From Catenuloplanes indicus (GTDB lineage: Bacteria > Actinomycetota > Actinomycetes > Mycobacteriales > Micromonosporaceae), in assembly GCF_030813715.1 (NCBI RefSeq), contig NZ_JAUSUZ010000001.1:7732501-7796500 (forward strand): a stretch of DNA of 64,000 bases, written 5' to 3'. The position numbers and the translations under genes were made by a program. Of the stretch, positions 17,611 to 29,365 are shown one piece after another. The first letter of the stretch is position 1. Each line of letters begins with the position of its first letter. The notes below the pieces were generated by a model that saw only the letters and a list, made by a program, of their open reading frames with translations, did not search any database and was not told the origin of the DNA.

Positions 17611-18453
17611 ATGCCCGTTCCTAGGATTCTGGTGTTCGCCGCCGGTGCACTCGCCGCGCGTGCCACGCTGACCGCGGTCCGCCGCAGTCCGGTCAACCCC
17701 TCGCTGGAGCGGGCCAACTTCCGCGGCCGCACGGTCACGCTGGCCGGTGGGCCCGCGCTCGCCGCCGGTGCCTCGGTCGCGGCCGCGTCCGGCGCGCTCA
17801 GCGGCCCGGCCGCCGCGGCCGCGCTGACCGCCGGGCTCACCGCCGGTGCGGTCGGCCTCTACGACGACGTGGTCGGTAACCGGCCGGAGCAGAAGGCCGC
17901 GAAGGGTTTCGCCGGTCACCTGCGCGCGCTGCGGCAGGGCCGGGTCACCAGCGGGCTCGTGAAGATCGCCGGGGTGGGCGGGGCCGGGCTGGCCGCGTCC
18001 GCGCTGCTCACGCTGGACCGGCCGCGCCGGTCACGGTGGCGCACGGTGGCGGACGTGGCGCTCGGCGCGGGCGTCATCGCGGGTACGGCGAACCTGGTCA
18101 ACCTGCTCGACCTGCGCCCCGGCCGGGCGATCAAGGCAAGCGCGCTGATCGCCGCGCCGCTGCTGCCGATGGCCGCCGCGGGCGGGCTCGCCGCCGGTGC
18201 GACCGGCGCCGCGGCCGGGCTGCTGCCCGACGACCTGGACGAGCAGATCATGCTCGGCGACTCCGGCGCGAACGCGCTCGGCGCGCTGCTCGGCGTCGCG
18301 ATCGCGGCCAAGGCCGGCCCGGTCGGCCGTGCGGTGATCTTCGCGGGCCTGGCCGGGCTGACCGCGGCCAGCGAGCGGGTCAGCTTCACCGCGGTCATCC
18401 AGCGCACCCCCGGCCTGCGCGAACTCGACGAGCTCGGGCGGCGGCAGAGCTGA
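17611..18453 (+). CDS. MraY/WecA-like phospho-glycosyl transferase superfamily membrane protein
   Basis: 280 residues from ATG 17611, with TAGAAT at 17599-17604, a good -10 box, only 6 nt upstream, so possibly leaderless. Multi-helix membrane protein. PNPT hallmarks: GLYDDVVGNRPEQKAAKGF (Asp-Asp after a helix), GTANLVNLLDLRPGRAIKAS (the NxxNxxD motif) and MLGDSGANALGALLGV (GDxGA motif). These enzymes move a sugar-phosphate from a nucleotide to a polyprenyl phosphate. The family length (about 320) is greater, so this is a compact member. It starts a cassette with murJ, a GT4 and a phosphatase-like membrane protein. Substrate unknown. Confidence 0.85.
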   Translation: MPVPRILVFAAGALAARATLTAVRRSPVNPSLERANFRGRTVTLAGGPALAAGASVAAASGALSGPAAAAALTAGLTAGAVGLYDDVVGNRPEQKAAKGFAGHLRALRQGRVTSGLVKIAGVGGAGLAASALLTLDRPRRSRWRTVADVALGAGVIAGTANLVNLLDLRPGRAIKASALIAAPLLPMAAAGGLAAGATGAAAGLLPDDLDEQIMLGDSGANALGALLGVAIAAKAGPVGRAVIFAGLAGLTAASERVSFTAVIQRTPGLRELDELGRRQS

Positions 18454-18454
18454 C

Positions 18455-20098
18455 GTGGCGCCCGGCGTGAGGTCGCGGACCGTCGTCGGAGCCGCCGCGC
18501 TGATCGCGGTGCTCACCGTGGTGAGCCGCGTGGCGGGCTTCGCGCGGACCACCGTGTTCGCCTGGACGGTCGGCCCGACCGACCTGGGCGACACCTATCT
18601 GGCGGCGAACACGCTGCCGAACATCATCTTCGAGCTGGTGGCCGGCGGCGCGCTGGCCAGCCTGGTGGTGCCGCTGCTGGCCAGGGCCGTGGCGGCGGGT
18701 GATCGGGAGCGGGTCGGGCGAATCACCTCGGCGCTGCTCGGCTGGGTGCTGGTACTGCTGGTGCCGGTCGCGGTCGTGGTGGCGCTCGCGGCCGGCCCGC
18801 TCGTCAAGGTGATCATGCCGTCGGCGACGCCCGCGGAACTCGAGACCGGCGCGCGCCTGCTGCGGGTGTTCGCGCCGCAGCTGCCGCTCTACGGCGTCGG
18901 CGTGGTGCTCACCGGCGTGCTCCAGTCGCACCGCCGGTTCGCCTGGCCGGTGATCGCACCATTGCTGTCCAGCCTCACGGTGATCGGGGTCTACGCGGCG
19001 TTCGGCCTCACCGAGGGCACCCGGACCGGCATCGCGGACGTGTCCGGCACCGGTGAGCTGATCCTGTCCGCCGGCACCACCGGCGGCGTGCTCGTGCTCT
19101 CCGGATGCCTGCTGATCCCGCTGTCGCGGCTGCGGCTGCCGCTGCGGCCCACGCTGAGCCTGCCGGACGACGCCCGCGCGCAGGTCGTCTCGCTCGGCTG
19201 GGCCGGTCTGGTCACGGTCGGCGCGCAGCAGCTCGCGATGCTGGTCGTGATCGGTCAGGCAAGCGGCGGGCCGGACGGCACCACCGTGCTGTTCAACCTG
19301 GCGCAGACCGTGTTCCTGCTGCCGTGGGCGGTGCTCGCGGTGCCGCTCGCGACCGCGGCCTACCCCGGGCTGACCACCGCGGACGACGACGGATACCGCA
19401 CCGTTCTGGCGCGGACCGCCCGCCAGACCACGCTGGTGAGCTGCCTGGGCGCGGCCGGGCTCACCGCGGTCGCGATTCCCGCGGCGGCCGTGCTCGCCGG
19501 CGAGCCGGCGATGGCGCAGGGCGTGGTCGCGTTCGCGCCCGGACTGATCGGTTACGGACTCTTCGCGCTGCTGTCCCGAGCGCTCTACGCCCGTGGGCGG
19601 GCACCGGCCGTCGCGGTCGCGACCGGGGCCGGGTGGGCCGTGGTCGCCGCGCTCGCCGTCGTGCTGTCGCGCGCCACCGCGCCGGAGCACCGGGTGCTCG
19701 TGCTCGGCCTGGCGCACACCGCCGGCATGCTGGTGCTCGGTGCGCTGCTGCTGGCCGCGGTGCGGCGCACAACCGGCCCGGACGCGCTAGCCGGCCTGGC
19801 CCGTACGCTCCCGGCCGGGCTGTTCGGTGCGGTTGCCGCCGGTACGGCCGGGTACGCGCTGGCCGCGCTCACCGACCCGACCCCGGCGCCCGGCTTCGCG
19901 GTGTTGCAAGGCATGCTGTGCGGGTTCGTCGGGGTCGCGGTGTTCCTCGGTGTCGCCTTCGTGCTCGACCGGGACCAGGTCAGAAACCTCGCCCGGCGTG
20001 GCGGCGCGCGGCCCGGTGCGCCTGGGTCGGGTACCTTGCCGGACGGTGAGAACGACGCGCGGACTTCCGCCGCGCGGGACGGAGGGGACCGCACGTGA
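18455..20098 (+). CDS. murJ: MurJ/MviN-type lipid II flippase
   Basis: 547 residues from GTG 18455, one base after the previous stop. About 14 hydrophobic helices, beginning TVVGAAALIAVLTVVSRVAG, then FARTTVFAWTVG, and ANTLPNIIFELVAGGALASL, the typical MurJ segment. The C-terminus ends with an Arg-rich cytosolic tail. MurJ flips lipid-linked peptidoglycan precursors; mycobacterial MurJ has extra domains that are absent here. Actinomycetes often have several MviN paralogues, so this copy may serve another lipid-linked glycan. Overlaps the GT4 gene by GTGA. Confidence 0.9.
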   Translation: MAPGVRSRTVVGAAALIAVLTVVSRVAGFARTTVFAWTVGPTDLGDTYLAANTLPNIIFELVAGGALASLVVPLLARAVAAGDRERVGRITSALLGWVLVLLVPVAVVVALAAGPLVKVIMPSATPAELETGARLLRVFAPQLPLYGVGVVLTGVLQSHRRFAWPVIAPLLSSLTVIGVYAAFGLTEGTRTGIADVSGTGELILSAGTTGGVLVLSGCLLIPLSRLRLPLRPTLSLPDDARAQVVSLGWAGLVTVGAQQLAMLVVIGQASGGPDGTTVLFNLAQTVFLLPWAVLAVPLATAAYPGLTTADDDGYRTVLARTARQTTLVSCLGAAGLTAVAIPAAAVLAGEPAMAQGVVAFAPGLIGYGLFALLSRALYARGRAPAVAVATGAGWAVVAALAVVLSRATAPEHRVLVLGLAHTAGMLVLGALLLAAVRRTTGPDALAGLARTLPAGLFGAVAAGTAGYALAALTDPTPAPGFAVLQGMLCGFVGVAVFLGVAFVLDRDQVRNLARRGGARPGAPGSGTLPDGENDARTSAARDGGDRT

Positions 20099-21210
20099 CC
20101 GCAGGCGACTGGGCCGGTGGGGTGGCGCTCGTGCTCGCGTCCAGCACCGGTGGCGTGGGGCAGCACGTGGCCTCGCTGTGCCGGGGGCTGACCGCGGCCG
20201 GCATCACGGTCACGGTCTGCGGGCCGGACGCGACCGAGCGGCTGTTCCACTTCTCCGAGCTGGGCGCGCGGTTCGTCCCGGTGGAGATCCCGGCCAACCC
20301 GGCGCCGTCGGACGCGCGCGCGGTCAGCGCGCTGCGCGCCGCACTCGCCGCGGACGGGATCGACGTGGTGCACGCGCACGGTCTGCGCGCCGGATTCGTC
20401 GCGACGCTCGCCCGCCCGCGCCAGCCGCTCGTGGTCACCTGGCACAACGCGATGCTCGCCGGTGGCCTGCGCGGCCGGGTCGCCCAGCTGCTGGAGCGCG
20501 CGGTCGCGGCCGCCGCCCGGGTCACGCTCGGCGCGTCCGAGGACCTGGTCGACCGGGCGCGCGCGGTCGGTGCGCGGGACGCCCGGCTCGGCCCGGTCGC
20601 CGCGCCCGCGCTCGGCCCGGCCCGGCGCAGCCGCGCGGCCGTGCGCGCCGAGTTCGGCGTCGGGCCGGACACGCCGCTGATCCTGTCCGTCGGCCGGCTG
20701 CACCCGCAGAAGCGCTACGACGTGCTGGTCGCCGCGGCCGGCCGGTGGCGGGAGCGCCGCCCCACGCCGGTGGTGCTGATCGCCGGCACCGGCCCCAGCT
20801 ACCTGCCGCTGGCCGCCAGCATCTCCGCCGCGCACGCGCCGGTCACGCTGCTCGGCCACCGCACCGACGTGGCCGACCTGCTGGCCGGCGCGGACCTCGC
20901 GGTCGTCACCAGCGACTGGGAGGCGCGGCAGCTGTTCGCGCAGGAGGCGCTGCAGGCCGGCCTGCCATTGGTCGCGACCGCGGTCGGCGGGCTGCCCGGC
21001 CTGGTCGGCGACGCGGCCGTGCTGGTGCCGGCCGGTGACGTGGAGGCGGTCGACGCGGCCGTGCGCCGCCTGCTGGACGATCCGGACCTGCGCGGCGACC
21101 TGAGCACCCGGGCTCGCGCGCACGCGGCCGCGTGGCCGACCGAGACGGACACGGTCGACGCGGTCCGGGCGGTCTACGCCGAGCTGGCGCCCCGCGGGGA
21201 ACACGGCTGA
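20095..21210 (+). CDS. Glycosyltransferase family 4
   Basis: 371 residues from GTG 20095 with GGAGGGG upstream; overlaps murJ by 4 nt. GT-B fold: N-terminal Rossmann part with STGGVGQHVASLCRGL (glycine loop), DVVHAHGLRAGFVA; C-terminal part with LILSVGRLHPQKRYDVLVAA and WEARQLFAQEALQAGLPLVA (donor-binding EX7E-like E..E). Family GT4 uses nucleotide sugars and retains configuration. The coupled genes suggest it elongates a lipid-linked glycan on the cytosolic face before MurJ-type flipping. Sugar unknown. Confidence 0.88.
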   Translation: MTAGDWAGGVALVLASSTGGVGQHVASLCRGLTAAGITVTVCGPDATERLFHFSELGARFVPVEIPANPAPSDARAVSALRAALAADGIDVVHAHGLRAGFVATLARPRQPLVVTWHNAMLAGGLRGRVAQLLERAVAAAARVTLGASEDLVDRARAVGARDARLGPVAAPALGPARRSRAAVRAEFGVGPDTPLILSVGRLHPQKRYDVLVAAAGRWRERRPTPVVLIAGTGPSYLPLAASISAAHAPVTLLGHRTDVADLLAGADLAVVTSDWEARQLFAQEALQAGLPLVATAVGGLPGLVGDAAVLVPAGDVEAVDAAVRRLLDDPDLRGDLSTRARAHAAAWPTETDTVDAVRAVYAELAPRGEHG

Positions 21211-23414
21211 TGCTGCGCCGCCTCACACCGTGGCTGATCGTGCTGGCCGTGGTGATCGGCAGCATGGTCGCGCTCAGCGTCCGCCCGGTCTCCGCCACCG
21301 TGGACACCGACGCCGACTACGTGGTCATCGTGGGCGTGCCCGGCCTGCGCTGGGACGACCTCGACCCGGCGACGACGCCGTCGCTGTGGGCGCTGGCCGA
21401 GCGGGGCGCGATCGGCGCGCTGTCCGTCCGGTCCGCGAGCGAGCCGACCTGCCCGGTCGACGGCTGGCTCACGCTCGGCGCCGGCAACTACGCCAGCTGG
21501 GGTGACGAGTCGGACGGCGCGGACGTCTGCGCGCCGCTCGACGTGGAGATCGGTGAACCGGACGGCATCGGCGCGAACGTCTCCCGCCAGCCGGTCGCGG
21601 TCGACTACAACGCACGCCAGCCGTGGGGTGCGGTGCCCGGCGCGCTCGCCGAGTCGGTGCGCTGCACCACCGCGGTCGGGCCGGGTGCGGCGGTCGCCGC
21701 GGCCCGCCCGTTCGGCCGGGTCGACCGCTACCGGGCGACGCTGCCGGCCGACGCCGCGCCCGTGCTCTCCCAGTGCGTGCTCAGCATCGTGGACGCGGGC
21801 ACGGTCGCCGGGACCGGCGCGGCGCGCGCGACCGCGGTCGAGGCCGCCGACGACCTGCTCGGCCGGGTGCTCGCGGCACGCCCGGACCGGTCGCTGGTGC
21901 TGGTCGCCGGGCTCGCAGACACCGGCACGGACCAGCGGCTGCACGTGGCGATCGCGGACGGGCCGGGCTGGGACCGGTCCTGGCTCACGTCCGGCAGCAC
22001 CGCGCGGGACGGCTACGTCGCGCTGGTAGACCTGGCGCCGACCGTGCTGACCGCGCTCGGCCGGGAGCTGCCGGCCGGCCGGTTCGACGGGCACGCGGCC
22101 ACCGCGGTGGACGGCCGGCCCGGCGCGCTCGTGGACGCGATCGCGCGCCCGGCGGACGCGGACCGGGAGGCGCGCGCCCAGGGCCGTACCTCGGAATGGT
22201 TCTTCTCGATCCTGACCGCCGTGCAGATCGCGCTGTACGCGCTGCTGGTGCCGCTGCTGCGGCGCACCTACGCGCACAGCGGGCCGCCCGGGCCGCCGCT
22301 GCCGCCGCGCTGGCTGATGGACGGCGCCGAGCTGGCCCTGATCGCGGCCGCGTTGCTCACCCCGGCCGCGCTGGTCGCGGACCTGGTGCCGTGGTGGCGC
22401 GCGGGCCGGCCGTCGCTGACGTTCGCGACCGTGACGGTGCTGCTGACGCTGGCCGGAACGCTCGCGGTGCGGCTGGCCCGCCCGTACCGGTCGACGCTGT
22501 GGCCGCTCGGCACGGTGGCCGCGACCTCCGCGGTGGTGGTGATCGCGGACGTGCTGTCCGGCTCGACGTTGCAGCTCAACGGCGTGGCCGGCTACTCGAC
22601 GCTGGCCGGTGCCCGGTACGCCGGGATCGGCACGGTCGGGCTCGGCGTGCTCAGCGCCGGCATCCTGCTCGCGGCGGCCGCGCTCGGCCAGACGATGCGG
22701 CACCTCCGTCCGCTGATCATGGTGGTGCTGGGCGGCGCGGCCGTGATGGTGGTCGGCAGCCCGTTCCTGGGCGCGCACGCGGTCGGCGCGGTCGCGCTGA
22801 CCGCCGGTGTCTGCGTGGCGACCGCGCTCTGCACCGGCGGCTGGATCGGCTTCGGCCGGATCGCGGCCACCTCCGCGGCCGGCCTGGTGGTGACGTTCGG
22901 CTTCGCGCTGCTGGACGTGCGGCGCCCGGAGGCCGAGCGCGGCAGCCTCGGCCGGATCCTGGCGTCGCTGGTGGACGGCACCAGCGGCATCGCGGTGCAG
23001 CGCGCCACCGGCTCGAACGTGGCGGCGCTGGTCAGCCCGCTGACGCTGCTGGTGCTGACGGTGGCCACGCTGGTCTGGTTCGTGCTGCTGCGGCCGTGGG
23101 GCGGTCTGCTGCGGCTGTACGGGCTGAAACCGGCGGTCCGGGCCGCGCTGGCCGGCACCGCGGTCACCACGCTGGCGGCCGGCGTGCTGGGCGGGTCGGC
23201 GCTGCACGTCGCGGGCGCGGCCGCCGCGGTGGCCGGCCCGCTGGCCGCGCTCACCGCGCTGCGCGTGCTCGACCACGCCGCGATCCGCACGCGCCCGCCG
23301 ACGGTGCCGGCCAACCCCGCCGAGCGTACGGACGGGGCCGCCACCACCGACCGGAACGAGGGCGTCACGGCAGGTGATGACGTGGCCCTGCGTAACAAAT
23401 CCGACGAGAGCTGA
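21210..23414 (+). CDS. Alkaline-phosphatase-superfamily polytopic membrane protein
   Basis: 734 residues; ATG 21210 overlaps the GT4 stop (TGATG). A first helix (LTPWLIVLAVVIGSMVALSV) anchors an external domain of about 320 residues with alkaline-phosphatase-like features (VVIVGVPGLRWDDL, TTPSLWALAERGAIGALSV, CPVDGWLTLGAGNYA, VALVDLAPTVLTALG). Residues about 330-690 hold some ten membrane helices. The usual metal ligands are not all obvious, so activity is uncertain. The fold and place after the transferase, flippase and GT4 genes suggest processing or transfer of a phospho-group on an exported glycan (inference). Confidence 0.82.
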   Translation: MLRRLTPWLIVLAVVIGSMVALSVRPVSATVDTDADYVVIVGVPGLRWDDLDPATTPSLWALAERGAIGALSVRSASEPTCPVDGWLTLGAGNYASWGDESDGADVCAPLDVEIGEPDGIGANVSRQPVAVDYNARQPWGAVPGALAESVRCTTAVGPGAAVAAARPFGRVDRYRATLPADAAPVLSQCVLSIVDAGTVAGTGAARATAVEAADDLLGRVLAARPDRSLVLVAGLADTGTDQRLHVAIADGPGWDRSWLTSGSTARDGYVALVDLAPTVLTALGRELPAGRFDGHAATAVDGRPGALVDAIARPADADREARAQGRTSEWFFSILTAVQIALYALLVPLLRRTYAHSGPPGPPLPPRWLMDGAELALIAAALLTPAALVADLVPWWRAGRPSLTFATVTVLLTLAGTLAVRLARPYRSTLWPLGTVAATSAVVVIADVLSGSTLQLNGVAGYSTLAGARYAGIGTVGLGVLSAGILLAAAALGQTMRHLRPLIMVVLGGAAVMVVGSPFLGAHAVGAVALTAGVCVATALCTGGWIGFGRIAATSAAGLVVTFGFALLDVRRPEAERGSLGRILASLVDGTSGIAVQRATGSNVAALVSPLTLLVLTVATLVWFVLLRPWGGLLRLYGLKPAVRAALAGTAVTTLAAGVLGGSALHVAGAAAAVAGPLAALTALRVLDHAAIRTRPPTVPANPAERTDGAATTDRNEGVTAGDDVALRNKSDES

Positions 23415-23598
23415 CCAGCACCCGGGCGAGTGAACGCCGCGGGTGGCGAGCAGTGTTGATCTTTGTGGGTCTGACCTGCGGAAGTGGCTCGAGCTGCGGA
23501 TCGACGCGAAGCGATCATGGTGGCCGGGCCGGGGGGCCGCACGCGGATGGTGTTACCGTGGAATCCCGTGGATCGCGTGATCACGACAGCCGCGTTAA

Positions 23599-26027
<2,429 letters not shown>

Positions 26028-26041
26028 AACAAGGTATGCCG

Positions 26042-26073
26042 ACGGCCGACGTTTCCTTCGAAACGTCGGCCGT
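26042..26073 (+). terminator. Terminator after pyrG-NUDIX
   Basis: ACGGCCGACGTTTC (26042-26055) and GAAACGTCGGCCGT (26060-26073) form a perfect 14-bp stem with a CTTC loop, 14 nt after the NUDIX stop and before ald. Confidence 0.88.
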
Positions 26074-26171
26074 AGCGCGTTTCGCCTTCATGATCTAAAG
26101 TGCGCGTCGGAGAGCGGGGGTCACCGTTCGCTCGTAGACTGCGGTTAAACGCGCGTGAAAGGGTCATCGAC

Positions 26172-27287
26172 GTGAAGGTCGGCATTCCCCGCGAGGTCAA
26201 GAACAACGAGTTCCGGGTCGCGATCACGCCGGCCGGCGTGCACGAGTTCACCCGTCACGGCCATGAGGTCTTCATCGAGGCCGGCGCGGGTGCCGGCTCG
26301 TCCATCACCGACGAGGAGTACACGTCCGCGGGCGCGACCATCCTGCCGGGCGCGGACGACGTGTGGGGCACGGCCGAGCTGGTGCTCAAGGTCAAGGAGC
26401 CGATCGCGGAGGAGTACCACCGCATGCGCGAGGGGCAGGTGCTGTTCACGTACCTGCACCTGGCCGCGTCCAAGGAGTGCACGGACGCGCTGATCGAGCG
26501 GAAGGTCACCGGCATCGCGTACGAGACGGTGGAGACGCCTGACCGGCAGCTGCCGCTGCTCGCGCCGATGTCCGAGGTGGCCGGCCGGCTCGCCCCGCAG
26601 GTCGGTGCGTACCACCTGATGCGGTCCGGCGGCGGGCGCGGCGTGCTGCTCGGCGGCGTCTCCGGCGTCTACGCGGCCAAGACCGTGGTGATCGGCGCCG
26701 GCGTCTCGGGCATGAACGCGGCCGCGATCGCGCTCGGCCTGCAGTCCGAGGTGCTGCTGCTGGACATGAACATCAACCGGCTGCGCGGCGCGGACGCGAT
26801 CTACCGCGGGCACCTGCAGACCGTGGCGTCCAACACGTACGAGGTGGAGCGCGCGGTGCTGGACGCCGACCTGGTGATCGGCGCGGTGCTGGTGCCGGGC
26901 GCGAAGGCCCCGACGCTGATCTCCAACGAGCTCGTCTCCCGGATGAAGCCGGGCAGCGTGCTGGTCGACATCTCCATCGACCAGGGCGGCTGTTTCGAGG
27001 ACTCGCGGCCGACCACGCACGCGGACCCGGTCTACCGGGTGCACGACTCGATCTTCTACTGCGTGGCGAACATGCCCGGCGCGGTGCCGCACACCAGCAC
27101 GTACGCGCTGACCAACGTGACGCTGCCGTACGCGCTGGCGCTGGCCGACCAGGGCTGGCGGGACGCGCTGCGCGCGGACGCGTCGCTGGCGAAGGGCCTG
27201 AACACGCACGCGGGCGAGGTCACCTACGGCCCGGTCGCGGAGGCGCACGGGATGACCGTGCGGCCGCTGACCGAGGTGCTCGCCTGA
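26172..27287 (+). CDS. ald: Alanine dehydrogenase
   Basis: 371 residues from GTG 26172, exactly the usual family length, with GAAAGGG 8 nt upstream. [20 protein letters not shown] start; Lys in VLKVKEP and His in [12 protein letters not shown] are the pyruvate-binding/catalytic pair; [20 protein letters not shown] is the NAD motif; [18 protein letters not shown] holds the active-site Asn/Pro region. It interconverts L-alanine and pyruvate with NADH/ammonium. The leader between the terminator and GTG carries TAGACT, a possible -10 box at 26135-26140. Confidence 0.96.
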   Translation: MKVGIPREVKNNEFRVAITPAGVHEFTRHGHEVFIEAGAGAGSSITDEEYTSAGATILPGADDVWGTAELVLKVKEPIAEEYHRMREGQVLFTYLHLAASKECTDALIERKVTGIAYETVETPDRQLPLLAPMSEVAGRLAPQVGAYHLMRSGGGRGVLLGGVSGVYAAKTVVIGAGVSGMNAAAIALGLQSEVLLLDMNINRLRGADAIYRGHLQTVASNTYEVERAVLDADLVIGAVLVPGAKAPTLISNELVSRMKPGSVLVDISIDQGGCFEDSRPTTHADPVYRVHDSIFYCVANMPGAVPHTSTYALTNVTLPYALALADQGWRDALRADASLAKGLNTHAGEVTYGPVAEAHGMTVRPLTEVLA

Positions 27288-27321
27288 CGGGTTGTCGTAC
27301 CCCTGGTCTAGGGTCAGCGGC

Positions 27322-28254
27322 GTGTTGGCGACCGACCGGGCCGTGCGCGGCTACCTCGACCACCTGACGGTCGAGCGCGCGCTCTCGGCGAACACGCTGA
27401 TGTCGTACCGGCGGGATCTCGATCGTTATCTGGAGTTCCTGGCCGGTGCCGAGATCAGCTCGCTCGGCGCGGTCACCGCGAGCGACCTGGACCGGCACCT
27501 GAGCGGGTTGCGGACCGGCGACGACGAGCACCCGCCGCTGTCCGCGTCGTCCGCCGCACGCGCCATGTCCGCGGTGCGCGGCCTGCATCGTTTCGCCGTG
27601 CGCGAGGGGATCGCGGCGGACGACCCGTCCCGCGACGTCAAGCCGCCGGTCCCGCCGCGCCGGCTGCCCAAGGCGCTGGAGGTCGACGAGATCGAGCGGC
27701 TGCTCGCGGTGCCGGCCACGGACACGCCGCGCGGGCTGCGCGACCGGGCGCTGCTGGAGTTCCTCTACGGCACCGGCGCGCGCATCTCCGAGGCGGTCGG
27801 CGCGGCCGTCGACGACGTCGACCTGGACGACGCGACCGTGCTGCTGCGCGGCAAGGGCGGCCGGTCCCGGCTGGTCCCGATCGGGGGGTACGCGCGGGAC
27901 GCGCTCGGTGCGTACCTGGTGCAGGGCCGGCCGACGCTGGTCCAGGCCGGCCGCGGTACCCCGGCGGTGTTCTGCAACGCGCGCGGCGGGCCGCTGTCCC
28001 GGCAGAGCGCCTGGACCATCCTGCACCGCGCGGCCGGGGCGGCGGGCCTGCCGGTCGACGGCCCGCGCGCGGTCTCGCCGCACACGCTGCGCCACTCGTT
28101 CGCCACCCACCTGCTCGACGGCGGCGCCGACGTCCGCGTGGTCCAGGAACTGCTCGGCCACGCCTCGGTGACCACCACGCAGATATACACCCTGGTCACC
28201 GTGGACCGGCTGCGCGAGATCTACGCCACCGCGCACCCCCGCGCGCTCGCCTGA
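27322..28254 (+). CDS. xerD: Tyrosine recombinase XerD
   Basis: 310 residues from GTG 27322; TAGGGT at 27309-27314 lies 7 nt before it, suggesting a leaderless transcript. N-terminal SAM-like core-binding domain ([20 protein letters not shown]), then the catalytic domain: Arg in [11 protein letters not shown], Lys in [32 protein letters not shown] (HxxR), [16 protein letters not shown] (His and nucleophile Tyr). XerD with XerC resolves chromosome dimers at dif. In the Rv1701 position between NUDIX and the parA-scp block; no prophage signs adjoin it. Confidence 0.95.
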   Translation: MLATDRAVRGYLDHLTVERALSANTLMSYRRDLDRYLEFLAGAEISSLGAVTASDLDRHLSGLRTGDDEHPPLSASSAARAMSAVRGLHRFAVREGIAADDPSRDVKPPVPPRRLPKALEVDEIERLLAVPATDTPRGLRDRALLEFLYGTGARISEAVGAAVDDVDLDDATVLLRGKGGRSRLVPIGGYARDALGAYLVQGRPTLVQAGRGTPAVFCNARGGPLSRQSAWTILHRAAGAAGLPVDGPRAVSPHTLRHSFATHLLDGGADVRVVQELLGHASVTTTQIYTLVTVDRLREIYATAHPRALA

Positions 28255-28426
28255 ACCGGTCTGTATACACCGTCCCCGCGCGCGACACGCCGGGAAGGGT
28301 GGGCGGTGTGTGGGCGGGCGGTGTCGTAGAGTCGGGAATCGGCGTGGATCTCATGGAGGGCGCCGGTCGGCTGAGACGCTCCACCGGGTGTAGCGTCGGG
28401 CAGTCGTGGGAGGGGGCGCAGAGGAC

Positions 28427-29359
28427 ATGGCGGGCAACGGTGACCGTGCCGAGGCGTGGACCTCGGTCCTCCGAGAGCAGCAGAGTTCCCTGGACATCGG
28501 CGCCGAGCTCGGGCCGAGCGATCCCGCGGCGTACACGATGCGCAAGCCGATCCCGGAGCCGATGCCGACCGACCGGCACGGGCCCGCGCGGATCATCGCG
28601 ATGGCGAACCAGAAGGGCGGCGTGGGCAAGACCACGACCACCATCAACCTGGGTGCCGCGCTCGCCGAGTACGGCCGGAAGGTGCTGGTCGTCGACTTCG
28701 ACCCGCAGGGCGCGCTCTCCGTCGGTCTCGGCGTGAACCCGCACAATCTGGACCTCTCCGTCTACAACCTGCTGATGCAGGACGACGTGACGGCCGAGGA
28801 CGTGCTGATCAAGACGGACATCGCCGGCCTGCACCTGCTCCCGGCGAACATCGACCTGTCCGCGGCCGAGATCCAGCTGGTGAACGAGGTAGCGCGGGAG
28901 ATGGCGCTGGCCCGGGTGCTGCGCTCGGTCCGCAAGGAGTACGACTACATCCTGATCGACTGCCAGCCCTCGCTCGGCCTGCTCGCGATAAACGCCCTCA
29001 CCGTCGCGCACGGTGTCCTGATCCCGCTGGAGTGCGAGTTCTTCAGCCTCCGCGGTGTGGCGTTGCTGCTCGACACGATCGACAAGGTGCGCGAGCGGCT
29101 GAACTTCGACCTGGAGCTGGAGGGCATCCTCGCCACCATGTACGACTCCCGCACCACGCACTGCCGCCAGGTGTTGCAGCGCGTCGTGGAGGCGTTCGGC
29201 GACAAGGTGTACCAGACCGTGATCACGAAGACCGTGAAGTTCCCGGAGTCGACCGTGGCCGGTGCGCCGATCACCTCGCTCGACCCGGCGTCCTCCGGCG
29301 CCCGCAACTACCGCCAGCTGGCCCGAGAGGTCATCGCGGCCCAGGCCGAGCGCGGATAG
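28427..29359 (+). CDS. ParA/Soj-type ATPase of the scp block
   Basis: 310 residues from ATG 28427; an in-frame GTG at 28406 sits 9 nt after TAGCGT and is an alternative start. After a 50-residue variable N-terminus come IIAMANQKGGVGKTTTTINL (deviant Walker A KGGVGKTT), VLVVDFDPQGALSVGL (Walker A') and YDYILIDCQPSLGLLAINAL (Walker B). These ATPases dimerise with ATP and bind DNA. The gene order parA-like, scpA, scpB, rluB, cmk, der is that of Rv1708-Rv1713, so this is the orphan ParA of that cluster, without a parB next to it, not the oriC-linked ParA. Confidence 0.92.
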   Translation: MAGNGDRAEAWTSVLREQQSSLDIGAELGPSDPAAYTMRKPIPEPMPTDRHGPARIIAMANQKGGVGKTTTTINLGAALAEYGRKVLVVDFDPQGALSVGLGVNPHNLDLSVYNLLMQDDVTAEDVLIKTDIAGLHLLPANIDLSAAEIQLVNEVAREMALARVLRSVRKEYDYILIDCQPSLGLLAINALTVAHGVLIPLECEFFSLRGVALLLDTIDKVRERLNFDLELEGILATMYDSRTTHCRQVLQRVVEAFGDKVYQTVITKTVKFPESTVAGAPITSLDPASSGARNYRQLAREVIAAQAERG

Positions 29360-29365
29360 GCGCCG

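Noticed and set aside
27322-28254. Tyrosine recombinase as a sign of a prophage or integrative element
   Set aside because: Full-length XerD in its conserved chromosomal position, with no phage genes, tRNA or direct repeats nearby.
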